Assembly (NCBI GenBank): GCA_002292325.1
Contig: DBBR01000033.1
Location: 1 to 64,000, forward strand
Direction: 5' to 3'
Length of the DNA: 64,000 bases
Source: Flavobacteriales bacterium UBA979
GTDB taxonomy: Bacteria > Bacteroidota > Bacteroidia > Flavobacteriales_D > Sanyastnellaceae
A model generated the notes under the pieces. That model was not told the DNA's origin. It worked only from the letters and a program-made list of their open reading frames with translations, and searched no databases. A program made the position numbers and the translations under genes. Below are positions 32,554 to 41,890 of this stretch, in pieces; the stretch's first letter is position 1, and each line of letters begins with the position of its first letter.

Positions 32554-35358
32554 ATGCGAAACCTTATTCTCCTTTGTTTGCTGGCACTTGCCGGTACGAT
32601 CCAAGCACAGTCCTTTTCAAACGCGTCTTCCAGCTTGCCAAATGATTACAACAGTGGCAACTGTGTTGGATTCACAGACATGAACAACGACGGATACGAT
32701 GACATCGTCGTCCTTGACCAATCCAAAACGATCAAGGTACTTTACCAAAATGGCGCTGGAGAATTTACAGAAGTCGATTATGGAGATGTGTCAAGCAATA
32801 ACCAATGGGGAATGACCATTGGAGATTACGACAACGATGGCCACAAGGATATTTTTTCTGGAGGAGCTTATGACGGAGTTCACGTGAAGCACATCGATGC
32901 TGAAGGCGTATTCAGTGACTTCGATTTGGACAACGGGTCGATGTTCATGCAGGCATGTAATTTTGCAGACATTGATGGTGATGGTCAACTCGATGTCTTC
33001 GGTTGCCATGATGACGCGCTCTCACGCATTTGGAAGGGCAACGGAACTGCGTTGGATTATGATCAGGAGTTGATTGATCTAACGAATTACGATTTTAGCG
33101 ATTACCCATCAACGGACCACAGCGGAAACTACGGAACGGTTTTCAGTGACTTTGACAACGACGGAGACATTGATTTGACGATAGCGAAGTGCCGTCAGTT
33201 TGTCAATGATCCAATGGACCCACGTCGTGTGAATCAAATATGGATGAACAACGGTGACGGAACGTGGTCTGAGGTAGCTGAGGAACGAGGCTTGGTTTTG
33301 AATGAGCAAAGCTGGACGGTGGACTATGCGGATTATGACAACGATGGTGATTGGGATTGCTTCTTAACGAATCATTCTACAACGATGAAATTGCTAGAGA
33401 ATGATGGCAATGGATATTTTACGGACATCACGGAAGCTGCTGGATTGGATTTTAGCGGTTTTGTCTTGCAGGCAAAATTGGCTGACTTTGACAACGACGG
33501 ATATGTCGATGTGCTGGTTTCTGGTGGTATTCATGCGTACTATCGCAACAACGGTGATGGAACGTTTACCCAAGACAATGCCTTCTCGTCGGGTGATACC
33601 ATGCACAGCTTTGCATTGGGTGATGTGAACCGGGATGGTTCCATGGATGTTTACGCGAGTTACGGAAATGGTTACAATTCCCCAGACAATGGAAACGATG
33701 ACATCTTGTGGATGAATACAGGCAATGACAACCATTGGATTGCCTTCGACCTGGAAGGTATTGTATCGAATAAAGATGCAGTGGGCACCAAGGTTGTTCT
33801 CACGGGAGACTTTGGAACAATGATTCGGGAAGTGCGAGCGGGTGAGAGCTACGGCATCACCAACACGTTTGCGTGCATGTTCGGTTTGGGTGATCACGAG
33901 GTGATTACAAATGCAACTGTCAAATGGCCGAGTGGAATGGTGACCGTTATCGAAAATCCATCGATTGACCAGTACCACAATTTACTGGAGGCACCTTGCA
34001 TGACAAGCGTAGAATTGAGCTACCCTGCCAATCTCACGCTTTGTCCAGGAGAAAGCATTGAGATCACAGCGACAGGCGATTTCGCCTCCTATGCTTGGTC
34101 CAACGGCGCGACTGAAGCGTCGATCTCAGTTGACGAGGCGGGCACATACAGCCTTACAGCTTACGATGCTGATGGATGTGCAGCAGTCTCGGAAATGGTG
34201 GTTGTAGATATGGTCAATGAATCGTCACCAGAAATTCTTGTGGACGGGGAGCTGACTTTCTGTGCTGGTTCATCTGTTGAGTTCATCGGCCCGAATGGTG
34301 AAGGCTGGACTTGGTCCAACGGGGAATCAACCCAGAGCATTGTAGTCACAGAATCTGGCACGTATTCGATGTCCCTTCTCGATGCTTGCGGCAACGATAA
34401 TCCATCAGAAGAGTATGTGGTTGTCGTATTGGAAACTCCTGAAATTCCGGTGGTAACAGTTCCTACAGATATTGTTTCCAATGAACCATTTACATTGACC
34501 TCCTCATCTGAGACGACACGATGGTTCGACACAGAATTGGCCACTGAGCCAATTCATGTTGGCCAGACGTATGAGACTTCGTTGACCGAGAACACAACGA
34601 TTTGGGTGGATGACATCGCTGATTCAGGAATGATCGAAGCTGAAGGGGGACGGACAGAAATGGGTGATGGTCAATACCATGATAACAGCGTTCGTTGGTT
34701 GGTGTTTGATGCGTATGAGGATATGGTGATACACACGGTTGATGTGTTTGCAAATGGAGCGGGTGTGCGTGAAATCGGAGTGAGCGATTCAGATGGCAAC
34801 GTGTTGATGTCAGCTGAGTTTGATCTTTTGGATGGAATGAATACCATCACATTGGATATGGAAGTGCCTGAAGGCACAGGATATGGTTTACGCTCTTTCT
34901 CAAATGACCCACAACTTTGGAGAGATGGAACGGGCACCCAAATGAATTACCCATATGAATTGGGTGAATTGGGCGCCATTACACAGAGCACTGCAGGTGG
35001 CAACAATGCAACGAATTACTACTATTTTTTCTACAACTGGGTGGTCCAGACGCCATCCATTGGATGTGCATCTGACCGTGTGCCTGTAACGGTGACGGTC
35101 GTTGGAATATCAGAATTAACAGCAACTGCGTTTGATGTTTTTCCAAATCCAACCAATGGACTTTTGCAAATAGCGGCCAATCAATGGACCCCTGGCACCC
35201 AGTGGTCTTTAGTGAATGCTTTAGGTCAGGTCATAGAACAAGGACAGCTCGTCTCTTCTCTGACCACACTTGATTTTTCTGCCAAGCCAAAGGGACAATA
35301 TGTTCTTCAAGTTCTGACGGAAAGCGACAATCACGCTGTTCAATTGGTCATCCAATAA
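32554..35358 (+). CDS. Secreted FG-GAP/ASPIC-UnbV protein with Ig-like modules and type A type IX sorting domain
   Basis: 934 residues with a signal peptide (1-19, ending IQAQS). Residues about 30-420 form an FG-GAP/VCBS beta-propeller: repeated calcium-binding blocks such as DMNNDGYDDIVVLD, GDYDNDGHKDIFSG and DFDNDGDIDLTIAK. The ASPIC/UnbV domain (CRTAC1-like, about 395-480) reads GTKVVLTGDFGTMIREV then NATVKWPSGMVTVIENPS. Two short Ig-like modules follow (CPGESIEITATG ... AWSNGATEASISV; CAGSSVEFIG ... TWSNGESTQSIVV), then a beta-sandwich and the sorting domain VFPNPTNGLLQI ... GQYVLQVL. A surface or secreted adhesin-like role is likely; the ligand is unknown. An intrinsic terminator follows. 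Confidence 0.86.
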   Translation: MRNLILLCLLALAGTIQAQSFSNASSSLPNDYNSGNCVGFTDMNNDGYDDIVVLDQSKTIKVLYQNGAGEFTEVDYGDVSSNNQWGMTIGDYDNDGHKDIFSGGAYDGVHVKHIDAEGVFSDFDLDNGSMFMQACNFADIDGDGQLDVFGCHDDALSRIWKGNGTALDYDQELIDLTNYDFSDYPSTDHSGNYGTVFSDFDNDGDIDLTIAKCRQFVNDPMDPRRVNQIWMNNGDGTWSEVAEERGLVLNEQSWTVDYADYDNDGDWDCFLTNHSTTMKLLENDGNGYFTDITEAAGLDFSGFVLQAKLADFDNDGYVDVLVSGGIHAYYRNNGDGTFTQDNAFSSGDTMHSFALGDVNRDGSMDVYASYGNGYNSPDNGNDDILWMNTGNDNHWIAFDLEGIVSNKDAVGTKVVLTGDFGTMIREVRAGESYGITNTFACMFGLGDHEVITNATVKWPSGMVTVIENPSIDQYHNLLEAPCMTSVELSYPANLTLCPGESIEITATGDFASYAWSNGATEASISVDEAGTYSLTAYDADGCAAVSEMVVVDMVNESSPEILVDGELTFCAGSSVEFIGPNGEGWTWSNGESTQSIVVTESGTYSMSLLDACGNDNPSEEYVVVVLETPEIPVVTVPTDIVSNEPFTLTSSSETTRWFDTELATEPIHVGQTYETSLTENTTIWVDDIADSGMIEAEGGRTEMGDGQYHDNSVRWLVFDAYEDMVIHTVDVFANGAGVREIGVSDSDGNVLMSAEFDLLDGMNTITLDMEVPEGTGYGLRSFSNDPQLWRDGTGTQMNYPYELGELGAITQSTAGGNNATNYYYFFYNWVVQTPSIGCASDRVPVTVTVVGISELTATAFDVFPNPTNGLLQIAANQWTPGTQWSLVNALGQVIEQGQLVSSLTTLDFSAKPKGQYVLQVLTESDNHAVQLVIQ

Positions 35359-35401
35359 CAGGCATGTTGACTGCATGCAAAAAGTGCAGTCATTCCTCGA
35401 C

Positions 35402-35432
35402 AAAAAAGGCAGCTCTCAGGCTGCCTTTTTTT
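35402..35432. terminator. Bidirectional intrinsic terminator
   Basis: AAAAAAGGCAGC-TCTCAG-GCTGCCTTTTTTT: a perfect 6-bp GC-rich stem with 6-nt loop, flanked by A and T runs, so it can terminate the secreted FG-GAP gene on one strand and YigZ on the other. It touches the YigZ stop codon. It is the only clear intrinsic terminator I found in 64 kb. Confidence 0.92.
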
Positions 35433-36045
35433 ATTGGGGGTTATTCAGAACTTTTATGTGACATCCGTAGGTGGCCGCGATTTGTCTTTCGAAATCGTCT
35501 GCAAGTGAGACGCGAACATGCACCTCTATGGTCACATTGTGCGAAAAGTCTTGCTTGATGAGCTTGCCGCGGCTTTTATCGATCCGTGACATAACCCCGC
35601 CGACCAATCCATATGGGCATTGAATAACGAATGCCTTTTCGACATACCTGGCATCGATAGATCCATTGGAGATGGCAGCTAAGGTCGCTTCTCTGTATGC
35701 TTCTATCAGCCCTCCAACACCCAGCTTTGTTCCACCGAAGTACCGCACAACCACAGCCAGGCATCCGGTCAATTCCAGGGATCTGAGCGCCCCCAATATT
35801 GGTGGACCTGCGCTGTTAGAAGGTTCTCCATCATCAGAAGCTCTCCATCGCTCTCCTCCGTACCCTAAGCGATATGCATAAGCGTGATGACGCGCATCAT
35901 GGTACTCCTTTCTTAATGAGGCCAAGAGCGGTGCGACATCGGCCTCTGATAGAATGGGATAGACGAATCCATAGTGCTTTGATCCTTTTACTTTAAAAAG
36001 ACCCTTGCAAGGTGCCTTGATCGTATGGTATTCATCGGATTCCAA
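35431..36045 (-). CDS. YigZ/IMPACT family protein
   Basis: 204 residues. The IMPACT domain (about 15-125) carries YRLGYGGERWRASDDGEPSN and VVRYFGGTKLGVGGLIEAYR, the two family motifs; a ferredoxin-like C-terminal domain (DUF1949) follows. Relatives interact with GCN1/ribosomes in eukaryotes; the bacterial role is unknown. The start is TTG at 36045 (reads MESDEYHTIKAPCKGLFK), overlapping the upstream gene by 14 bp; there is no ATG before the conserved part. The stop abuts the terminator hairpin. Confidence 0.9.
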   Translation of the reverse strand: MESDEYHTIKAPCKGLFKVKGSKHYGFVYPILSEADVAPLLASLRKEYHDARHHAYAYRLGYGGERWRASDDGEPSNSAGPPILGALRSLELTGCLAVVVRYFGGTKLGVGGLIEAYREATLAAISNGSIDARYVEKAFVIQCPYGLVGGVMSRIDKSRGKLIKQDFSHNVTIEVHVRVSLADDFERQIAATYGCHIKVLNNPQ

Positions 36046-37894
36046 TTTGCTCTGGCTGAAATTCTGGAATTAAATGTTCAAGCAATGATCGAGTTGCTTC
36101 GTGATTGCCTCGTTGCTCGGCAAGCAAATGGATGGAATTGAGCCCTTCTGCTGTGAGCGTACCGACTGAATTCGCCCGCATGATTTTAGCATGGTGGGTT
36201 GGCAACAGTTCGTCTTTTTGCGAAAGTAATTCTTCGTGCATCTTCTCGCCTGGGCGCAATCCCGTGATGCTAATTTCGATGTCTCGTCCCTCCTCTAATC
36301 CGGCCAAAGCAATCATTTTTTTGGCGAGATCTAAAATTCGGATTGACTTGCCCATATCGAAGACAAACACATTATTCATTTCACCAATAGCGGAGGCTTC
36401 GAGCACCAAAGAAACCGCCTCCGGTATGGTCATAAAAAAACGAGTGACTTCGGCATCCGTTACCGTCACGGGGCCCCCACGTTCAATTTGTTGGCGGAAC
36501 AACGGAATAACCGATCCGTTGCTGCCCAAGACATTTCCAAACCGGGTAATGACGCATTGAATGGACGATTCATCAGCGACATGCATGACCAGTAATTCGG
36601 CGAGTCGCTTTGTGCATCCCATGACGCTTGTGGGGTTCACAGCCTTATCCGTAGAGATCATGACGAACCGCTGGCACCCGGACGCAATAGCGGCATTTAG
36701 AATGCGGTAAGTCCCTAATACATTGGTTTCAAAGGCCTGCCAAGGTTGACTTTCCATCAGAGGCACGTGCTTGTACGCAGCCGCATGATACACGATGTCC
36801 GGCTTGAATGCTTTGAGTGTGCTTTTGGCTTGCGAAGCGTCTCGAATATCACCTACTTGCAAATCCACACGTCCACGAATTCCCAACCGAACGAGTTCCA
36901 AGTGTAAGTCGTGCAATGGGGTCTCAGCTTGGTCAATGGCCAACAACGCAGCAGGTTCGTGCGTTAGAATTTGACGAACAATTTCAGATCCAATGGAGCC
37001 TGCAGCACCGGTGATGCAAACACGTTTTCCTTTGATGTTCGCTTGTGCAGCATCCGGAGATAATTGGATGGGCTCGCGACCGAGCAAATCTTCTATATTG
37101 AGTTCTCGAATTTGTCCCACAGATAGCTCACCGTTGATCCATCGATCAACAGGGGGAACGTCCAATGGTCGAACACCATGACGAAGCGCCATGTCCACCA
37201 TTTTTCGGCGGCGTTCAGTGGTCAAATTTTGGACGCTCAATATTAAGCGGTCGACGCGTCCATTTTGAAGTAGACGCTCTCCTTCGTCTGCGTTGACAAC
37301 ATCGACGCCTTCCAGTTTTTTTCCCATTTTATTGCGGTCATCGTCAATGAAAGCGACGACTCGCATGCTTGATTCTCCCAATTCTCGATCGATGGTATGC
37401 TTCGCAATGAGTCCGGCTTCTCCTGCACCAAAGATGGCGACCGGTATTTGTGAACCAGGGAGTCGCCGGTTGTATAGATAGAGCCATTTAACCAGCCATC
37501 GACTGGAGATCATGGCCCCCGTGGTAATGAGCCATTCTATTCCAATGATTGAAAAGGGAATCAGATATGGACTTCCCATGGACATTGCGATAAAATTTGC
37601 AGCAATGAATGTGAGGGTGGAGGAGAAGTTCGTAAGCAGGATGCGGCGAGCGTCTGCTAATCCAGTATGGCGAATGATTCCAGATGAAGTCTTGAAAATG
37701 CGCATAACCAACAGCCTCACGGCGATGTAGACGGGCAAAAACCCCATCCAGACATCCCATTCATCTTCTGGTATTCGGAATTCAAATCGCAATAACGCGG
37801 CGACGAACAGCGCGATGACTCCACTCACCAAGTCAATGGCCGTAATGATCCATCGCGGTGCCAGCTGTTGAGGGAGAATGCGTTTAAGCAGCAT
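36032..37894 (-). CDS. Membrane nucleoside-diphosphate-sugar epimerase/dehydratase (FlaA1/CapD/WbpM type)
   Basis: 620 residues. Four hydrophobic segments lie in the first 150 residues (WIITAIDLVSGVIALFVAALL and following), then a first Rossmann domain (VAIFGAGEAGLIAKH) and the catalytic SDR domain with GKRVCITGAAGSIGSEIVRQ, the AAYKHVPLMES motif and SVMGCTKRLAELL. This family (UDP-GlcNAc 4,6-dehydratase/5-epimerase) makes UDP-4-keto-6-deoxy sugars for O-antigen, capsule or protein glycans at the inner membrane. I use the ATG at 37894; a TTG two codons upstream is the alternative. It sits between porT and YigZ; no other surface-polysaccharide genes are near. Confidence 0.9.
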   Translation of the reverse strand: MLLKRILPQQLAPRWIITAIDLVSGVIALFVAALLRFEFRIPEDEWDVWMGFLPVYIAVRLLVMRIFKTSSGIIRHTGLADARRILLTNFSSTLTFIAANFIAMSMGSPYLIPFSIIGIEWLITTGAMISSRWLVKWLYLYNRRLPGSQIPVAIFGAGEAGLIAKHTIDRELGESSMRVVAFIDDDRNKMGKKLEGVDVVNADEGERLLQNGRVDRLILSVQNLTTERRRKMVDMALRHGVRPLDVPPVDRWINGELSVGQIRELNIEDLLGREPIQLSPDAAQANIKGKRVCITGAAGSIGSEIVRQILTHEPAALLAIDQAETPLHDLHLELVRLGIRGRVDLQVGDIRDASQAKSTLKAFKPDIVYHAAAYKHVPLMESQPWQAFETNVLGTYRILNAAIASGCQRFVMISTDKAVNPTSVMGCTKRLAELLVMHVADESSIQCVITRFGNVLGSNGSVIPLFRQQIERGGPVTVTDAEVTRFFMTIPEAVSLVLEASAIGEMNNVFVFDMGKSIRILDLAKKMIALAGLEEGRDIEISITGLRPGEKMHEELLSQKDELLPTHHAKIMRANSVGTLTAEGLNSIHLLAEQRGNHEATRSLLEHLIPEFQPEQIGIR

Positions 37895-37905
37895 ATTCAA
37901 TCGGC

Positions 37906-38643
37906 TTATCCTTCAAACAAAAGGGATAAAACGAAGGAGCGCGTCCTCAACGATTGAAGAGGAGCTGAATATCGGCTATCGTCCTGTATCAGGATATTCC
38001 GACGCCCCAATTCAAATTTGCCTTCGATGCTGAATTTGAAAAATGGCAAAAACACATCGATTCCAGCGCCCAAATCAATGGCAGTGTTGCCGGATTCAAG
38101 TCGCAAAATAAAATCGCTCTGCAATTGCTGATTGGTTTCTTCCTGCGATTGCATGTCTTTGCTCACTTTACCGCCAACCAGCGCATACGCCGCATAATTG
38201 CCGACTCGGTCTGTTCTGAGCTTCAGTAGAAGAGGGAAATCTAAATAGACGGATTCAGTTCGTCTGACTTTGAGGTCACTTTCACCTTCTTTTAAGAACC
38301 GATACTCCAAGGCTCTGTCTTGGAAAGATAAGCCGGGTAAAAACCGAACGTGAAAGTTTTTGGTCGCATCCCAGGATGCGACGAGGGCGAGGTTAAACCC
38401 CGCTTGAGGTTCATTGATGATGGCCTGCAGGCTATCGGAAAAGGTGAAATCAGGAGTCAGATTCACGTTGAAATCCGAAGTGTTCCCAGACAATGCAAAT
38501 CCAAAATGATAGCCTTTTGCATCAAAGGCTGCAAGGTTTTTCCTTACCTGCTGTCCGATAGCAGAAGGGGCGGCCAGGGAGAGGAAAACAATCCAAATAA
38601 GGGTTGTCTTCAATAGTGGTCTGAAAGATGCGGTTCGTTCCAT
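37906..38643 (-). CDS. porT: Type IX secretion / gliding protein PorT
   Basis: 245 residues with a signal peptide (about 1-30, ending APSAIGQQ). The outer-membrane beta-barrel pattern of PorT/SprT is visible: YHFGFALSGNTSDFNV, then a conserved AGFNLALVASWDATKNFHVRFLPGLSFQDRALEYRF stretch (key part RFLPGLSFQDRALEYRF), and TESVYLDFPLLLKLRTDR. PorT is an essential outer-membrane component of the Por/type IX secretion machine that exports proteins with C-terminal sorting domains, of which this window encodes at least five. The start is the ATG at 38643, which begins the signal peptide; further upstream in-frame ATGs overlap the DUF4199 gene. Confidence 0.85.
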   Translation of the reverse strand: MERTASFRPLLKTTLIWIVFLSLAAPSAIGQQVRKNLAAFDAKGYHFGFALSGNTSDFNVNLTPDFTFSDSLQAIINEPQAGFNLALVASWDATKNFHVRFLPGLSFQDRALEYRFLKEGESDLKVRRTESVYLDFPLLLKLRTDRVGNYAAYALVGGKVSKDMQSQEETNQQLQSDFILRLESGNTAIDLGAGIDVFLPFFKFSIEGKFELGRRNILIQDDSRYSAPLQSLRTRSFVLSLLFEG

Positions 38644-38693
38644 GCCAGGTTTTCCTCGTAGGGGTAAATCTACGAACGGAATGACCACGCTTC

Positions 38694-39251
38694 CTAGTAT
38701 GGTTTTTGAGGCGAAATCCATACTCGTCCCCATATCCAAGTAAAGATGGCCGTAACGATCAATGCTCCAAATACCCAGGCCATCGCCACAGTTCCTAAGT
38801 AGAAAATTGGTGAGAAAAACACCTGAATATTTTCTGCCTGTTGGTTGTAAACTTCCTGAGGAGTTCGGTCAGCAAGCGCGGGATTTGAGGCTAGAAATTG
38901 GGCGAATAGAACGGGGTCAGACGTCATAGACTCGAGCAATTGAAGTTGTTGGTTTTTTCGTTGCTCAATCGATTCGGGAACGATGGCATAATACCATATT
39001 CCTAAAGTCGTGATTAATAGAAGAGAATAGCGCAACGCCTTGCGCGCTGATGACTTCCAACGGTCAAGAAAGTTAGTTTCGCGTTGAAGGGCATGGTAAG
39101 ATTCCATAGCTGAGATGACCGTGAGCCAACCCAGATTGAGAAAAATACCATATTGATTCGATGTTTCCCAAGTCCAAGAGCCCAATCCCAAGAATTTCAA
39201 TGCAATCCAAGAGATGAGGGCGATCAGGAGTACCGTCCAAGATCTATCCAT
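38694..39251 (-). CDS. DUF4199 family membrane protein
   Basis: 185 residues with hydrophobic segments near 5-20, 30-48, 75-92 and 148-172 ([24 protein letters not shown]). The central soluble part ([18 protein letters not shown] ... [15 protein letters not shown]) and the overall layout match Bacteroidota DUF4199 proteins; no function is known. The start ATG overlaps the rho stop by 8 bp, so it is probably translated with rho. Confidence 0.6.
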   Translation of the reverse strand: MDRSWTVLLIALISWIALKFLGLGSWTWETSNQYGIFLNLGWLTVISAMESYHALQRETNFLDRWKSSARKALRYSLLLITTLGIWYYAIVPESIEQRKNQQLQLLESMTSDPVLFAQFLASNPALADRTPQEVYNQQAENIQVFFSPIFYLGTVAMAWVFGALIVTAIFTWIWGRVWISPQKPY

Positions 39252-41148
39252 TCATGGAGGATAGGAATTCTTCGTTGCTGCGGGTTTGTTCCATGCGTTC
39301 TTTCATGAATTCCATGGCCTCTACCGGATTCATGTCCGCTAAATGCTTCCTGAGAACCCAGATTCGCTGAAGTGTTTCTTTGTCTAAGAGCAGATCTTCT
39401 CGTCGCGTTCCTGAAGTCAGGATATCGATGGCTGGATAAATTCTGCGGTTGGAAATCCTTCGGTCCAATTGCAGTTCCATGTTGCCTGTTCCTTTGAATT
39501 CTTCAAAGATTACTTCATCCATTTTTGAACCAGTCTCGGTCAAAGCAGTTGCAATGATTGAAAGCGAGCCTCCGTTCTCGATGTTGCGCGCGGCACCAAA
39601 GAATCGTTTTGGTTTTTGCAGAGCATTGGCCTCAACGCCTCCACTCAATATTTTACCAGAACTAGGAGAAACGGTATTGTATGCGCGGGCTAGACGTGTT
39701 ATGGAATCCAATAGGATGCATACATCGTGGCCACACTCGACCATGCGTTTGGCTTTTTCCAAGACCAAATTTGCAATGCGCACATGGCGGTCAGCCGGTT
39801 CGTCGAAGGTGGATGCGATGACCTCAGCATTCACGCTTCGTTTCATATCCGTAACTTCTTCTGGTCTTTCGTCGATGAGTAAAATCAGCAAATACACCTC
39901 TGGGTGATTCAATGCTATCGAATTGGCAACATCCTTGAGTAAAGTTGTTTTACCTGTTTTTGGTTGAGAAACCAACATGCCACGTTGGCCCTTGCCTACG
40001 GGCGCGAACAAATCCATCAGTCGTGTGCTGATGTTCCCTCCACGGGTGCTCAATTTGAATTGTTCTTGAGGAAACAGCGGTGTTAAGAATTTAAATGGAA
40101 TACGATCTCGAACCCATTCTGGAGATCGTCCATTGATGCTCATTACGTCAATGAGCGGATAAAACTTTTCACCAATGCGAGGCGGTCGGACCTTCGCGAT
40201 AACGGTATCACCCGTCTGCAAGGAAAACTGCTTAATCTGACGTGACGTCAAGTAAACGTCATCGGGAGAATTTAGGTAGTTGTAGTCAGCAGACCTTAAA
40301 AACCCGAACCCTTCCTGTTGGATCTCTAATACTCCTTCAGCGGTTATGATTCCATCAAAATTGAAGCCATGTTCCTCTGGTTCACTGATGTATCGGTCCT
40401 TCCGATCGTTGCGGCGGTCTCCTCTTCGATCGTTTCGTTTATCGTTCCTCCGGTCATTTCGTCGGTCGCCTTCTCGGTCATTGTTGCGGCCATTTGAGCG
40501 ATCGTTATTTCTGCCGCTATTTCGATCGTTTCCGCGATCGTTGCCCTTCTCATTTTTACCATCGTGCGAGCGATTGCTTGTTCGGTCGCTGTTTCGGTCG
40601 TTGTTTCGGTCTTTTCGCGATTCATCTTTGGTGACTTCCTCCTGATTCTTCGAATCTGTTGGAGCCTTTTCCTTTTCCTCCTGTCTTGCGCGCCTTTCCC
40701 GAATCGCATCACCCGGCTTGCGTTCGTTTTTCGAATCTTTGGATCCTTCGTTGTTGGCGGCTTTCGAATCCGCATTTCCTTCTGAGTTGGCCGAGGAAGA
40801 TTTTCCGCGAGGATTTGATCTACGTTTGTCCGAGCTTTTCGTGCTTGTCGAAGAATCGCTGTCTCCTCTGGCCCGTCGTTCGTTTCCTTTTCGATCGGTG
40901 CCATCCTTCGAGTTCGACTCAGGCTTTTCTCCACTCTTCGCATCGCTTTTGGGAGAAGCTTTCGGTCGTGGTTTTGGTCCAGGTTTAGCTTTCGAAGCAG
41001 AAGCTGCTGGCTGCAAAGCTTGTTCGTCTAAAATGCTGTAAACGAGGTCTTGCTTCTTCAACTTCTCAGCTCGTGCAACGCCTAGTTTTTTTGCGATTTC
41101 CTTTAAATCAGGAACTTTTTTCGCGTTTAATTCAATGATGTCGTACAT
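39244..41148 (-). CDS. rho: Transcription termination factor Rho with a long disordered insert
   Basis: 634 residues against 419 in E. coli. An N-terminal SAP-like helical part ([18 protein letters not shown], 15-32) is followed by a hydrophilic, low-complexity insert from about 48 to 252 (40393-41007), the last 75 residues being almost only R, N, D, K and G. The RNA-binding cold-shock domain follows ([16 protein letters not shown] near 271-286), then the RecA-type ATPase with P-loop [10 protein letters not shown] near 394-403 and [12 protein letters not shown] near 424-435. Rho terminates transcripts by translocating on RNA. In Bacteroides thetaiotaomicron a Rho insert of this kind drives phase separation; the same role here is inference. 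The first gene of a reverse run with DUF4199 and porT. Confidence 0.96.
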   Translation of the reverse strand: MYDIIELNAKKVPDLKEIAKKLGVARAEKLKKQDLVYSILDEQALQPAASASKAKPGPKPRPKASPKSDAKSGEKPESNSKDGTDRKGNERRARGDSDSSTSTKSSDKRRSNPRGKSSSANSEGNADSKAANNEGSKDSKNERKPGDAIRERRARQEEKEKAPTDSKNQEEVTKDESRKDRNNDRNSDRTSNRSHDGKNEKGNDRGNDRNSGRNNDRSNGRNNDREGDRRNDRRNDKRNDRRGDRRNDRKDRYISEPEEHGFNFDGIITAEGVLEIQQEGFGFLRSADYNYLNSPDDVYLTSRQIKQFSLQTGDTVIAKVRPPRIGEKFYPLIDVMSINGRSPEWVRDRIPFKFLTPLFPQEQFKLSTRGGNISTRLMDLFAPVGKGQRGMLVSQPKTGKTTLLKDVANSIALNHPEVYLLILLIDERPEEVTDMKRSVNAEVIASTFDEPADRHVRIANLVLEKAKRMVECGHDVCILLDSITRLARAYNTVSPSSGKILSGGVEANALQKPKRFFGAARNIENGGSLSIIATALTETGSKMDEVIFEEFKGTGNMELQLDRRISNRRIYPAIDILTSGTRREDLLLDKETLQRIWVLRKHLADMNPVEAMEFMKERMEQTRSNEEFLSSMNG

Positions 41149-41318
41149 CCAGTCTTAAAATAGAAAGTGGGTATTTTTACTTGATTGTGTTCTTCAGTTT
41201 TCCATGGGTTCCGACTCAGTGCGAGACGTTGATGGCCAAAATGAAAAGGGGATCATTGCTTCTCGCTTTCATCTAATTGAGCGAGCTCCTCGTGAGAACA
41301 TTGCAATAATACGCAATT

Positions 41319-41852
41319 TTACTTAGTAATGGCCTTTTTAATCCGATTGCCAAGCTCAATGACCTTCATATTGCAGACGGCACCATCTTGAATTTGGAAC
41401 TTGATCAGGGTCCGCTTTTGATGAAATCCATGGTAACCCGCTGCTCCAGGGTTGCAATAAATGCCTCCAAAACTCAGATCTTTTTCAACACGCAATAAGT
41501 GACTGTGTCCGCAGATGAAGACGTCCGGACGGTGCTCCTCCAAAAGACGTCGAATTCCCTTCGCGTAGCGACCTGGACGGCCGCCTATGTGCGTCATGAA
41601 GAATGTGAGGCCTTGAATCTCCCATTTCAAGGATTCTTTAACTTCTGAACGAATGGTGCTGTCATCAATATTTCCAAAAACGATGCGGGCTTCAATTTTT
41701 GCTAAGCGTTTTACTTCATCGACTACCTGAAGCGTTCCGAGATCTCCTGCATGCCAAATTTCATCACAGTCGGACAAGTGGTGACTGATTCGATCGTCCC
41801 AATGTCCGTGATTGTCTGATAACAATCCGATGTGAACGTTTGATTTCGGCAC
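41319..41852 (-). CDS. YfcE/MJ0936-type metallophosphoesterase
   Basis: 177 residues. Metal-binding motifs of the calcineurin-like superfamily are complete: GLLSDNHG (D-x-H-G), DEIWHAGDLG (GD), VFGNIDD (GN in place of GN-H/C-D), MTHIGG, ICGHSHLL (GHTH-type) and NPGAAG. Members hydrolyse phosphodiesters with Mn or Ni; physiological substrates are mostly unknown. The start is GTG at 41852; no ATG is available close by. The divergent PorE-like gene starts 38 bp away. The 170-bp gap to rho on its other side contains no gene. Confidence 0.88.
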   Translation of the reverse strand: MPKSNVHIGLLSDNHGHWDDRISHHLSDCDEIWHAGDLGTLQVVDEVKRLAKIEARIVFGNIDDSTIRSEVKESLKWEIQGLTFFMTHIGGRPGRYAKGIRRLLEEHRPDVFICGHSHLLRVEKDLSFGGIYCNPGAAGYHGFHQKRTLIKFQIQDGAVCNMKVIELGNRIKKAITK

Positions 41853-41890
41853 GGTGTTTGAAATTTTGTCGGGGTCCTTAAATTAGAACC

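Noticed and set aside
40346-41041. Several plus-strand open frames opposite rho rich in R, S, F and L
   Set aside because: They are the complement of the low-complexity R/N/D insert of Rho; the composition explains the open frames.
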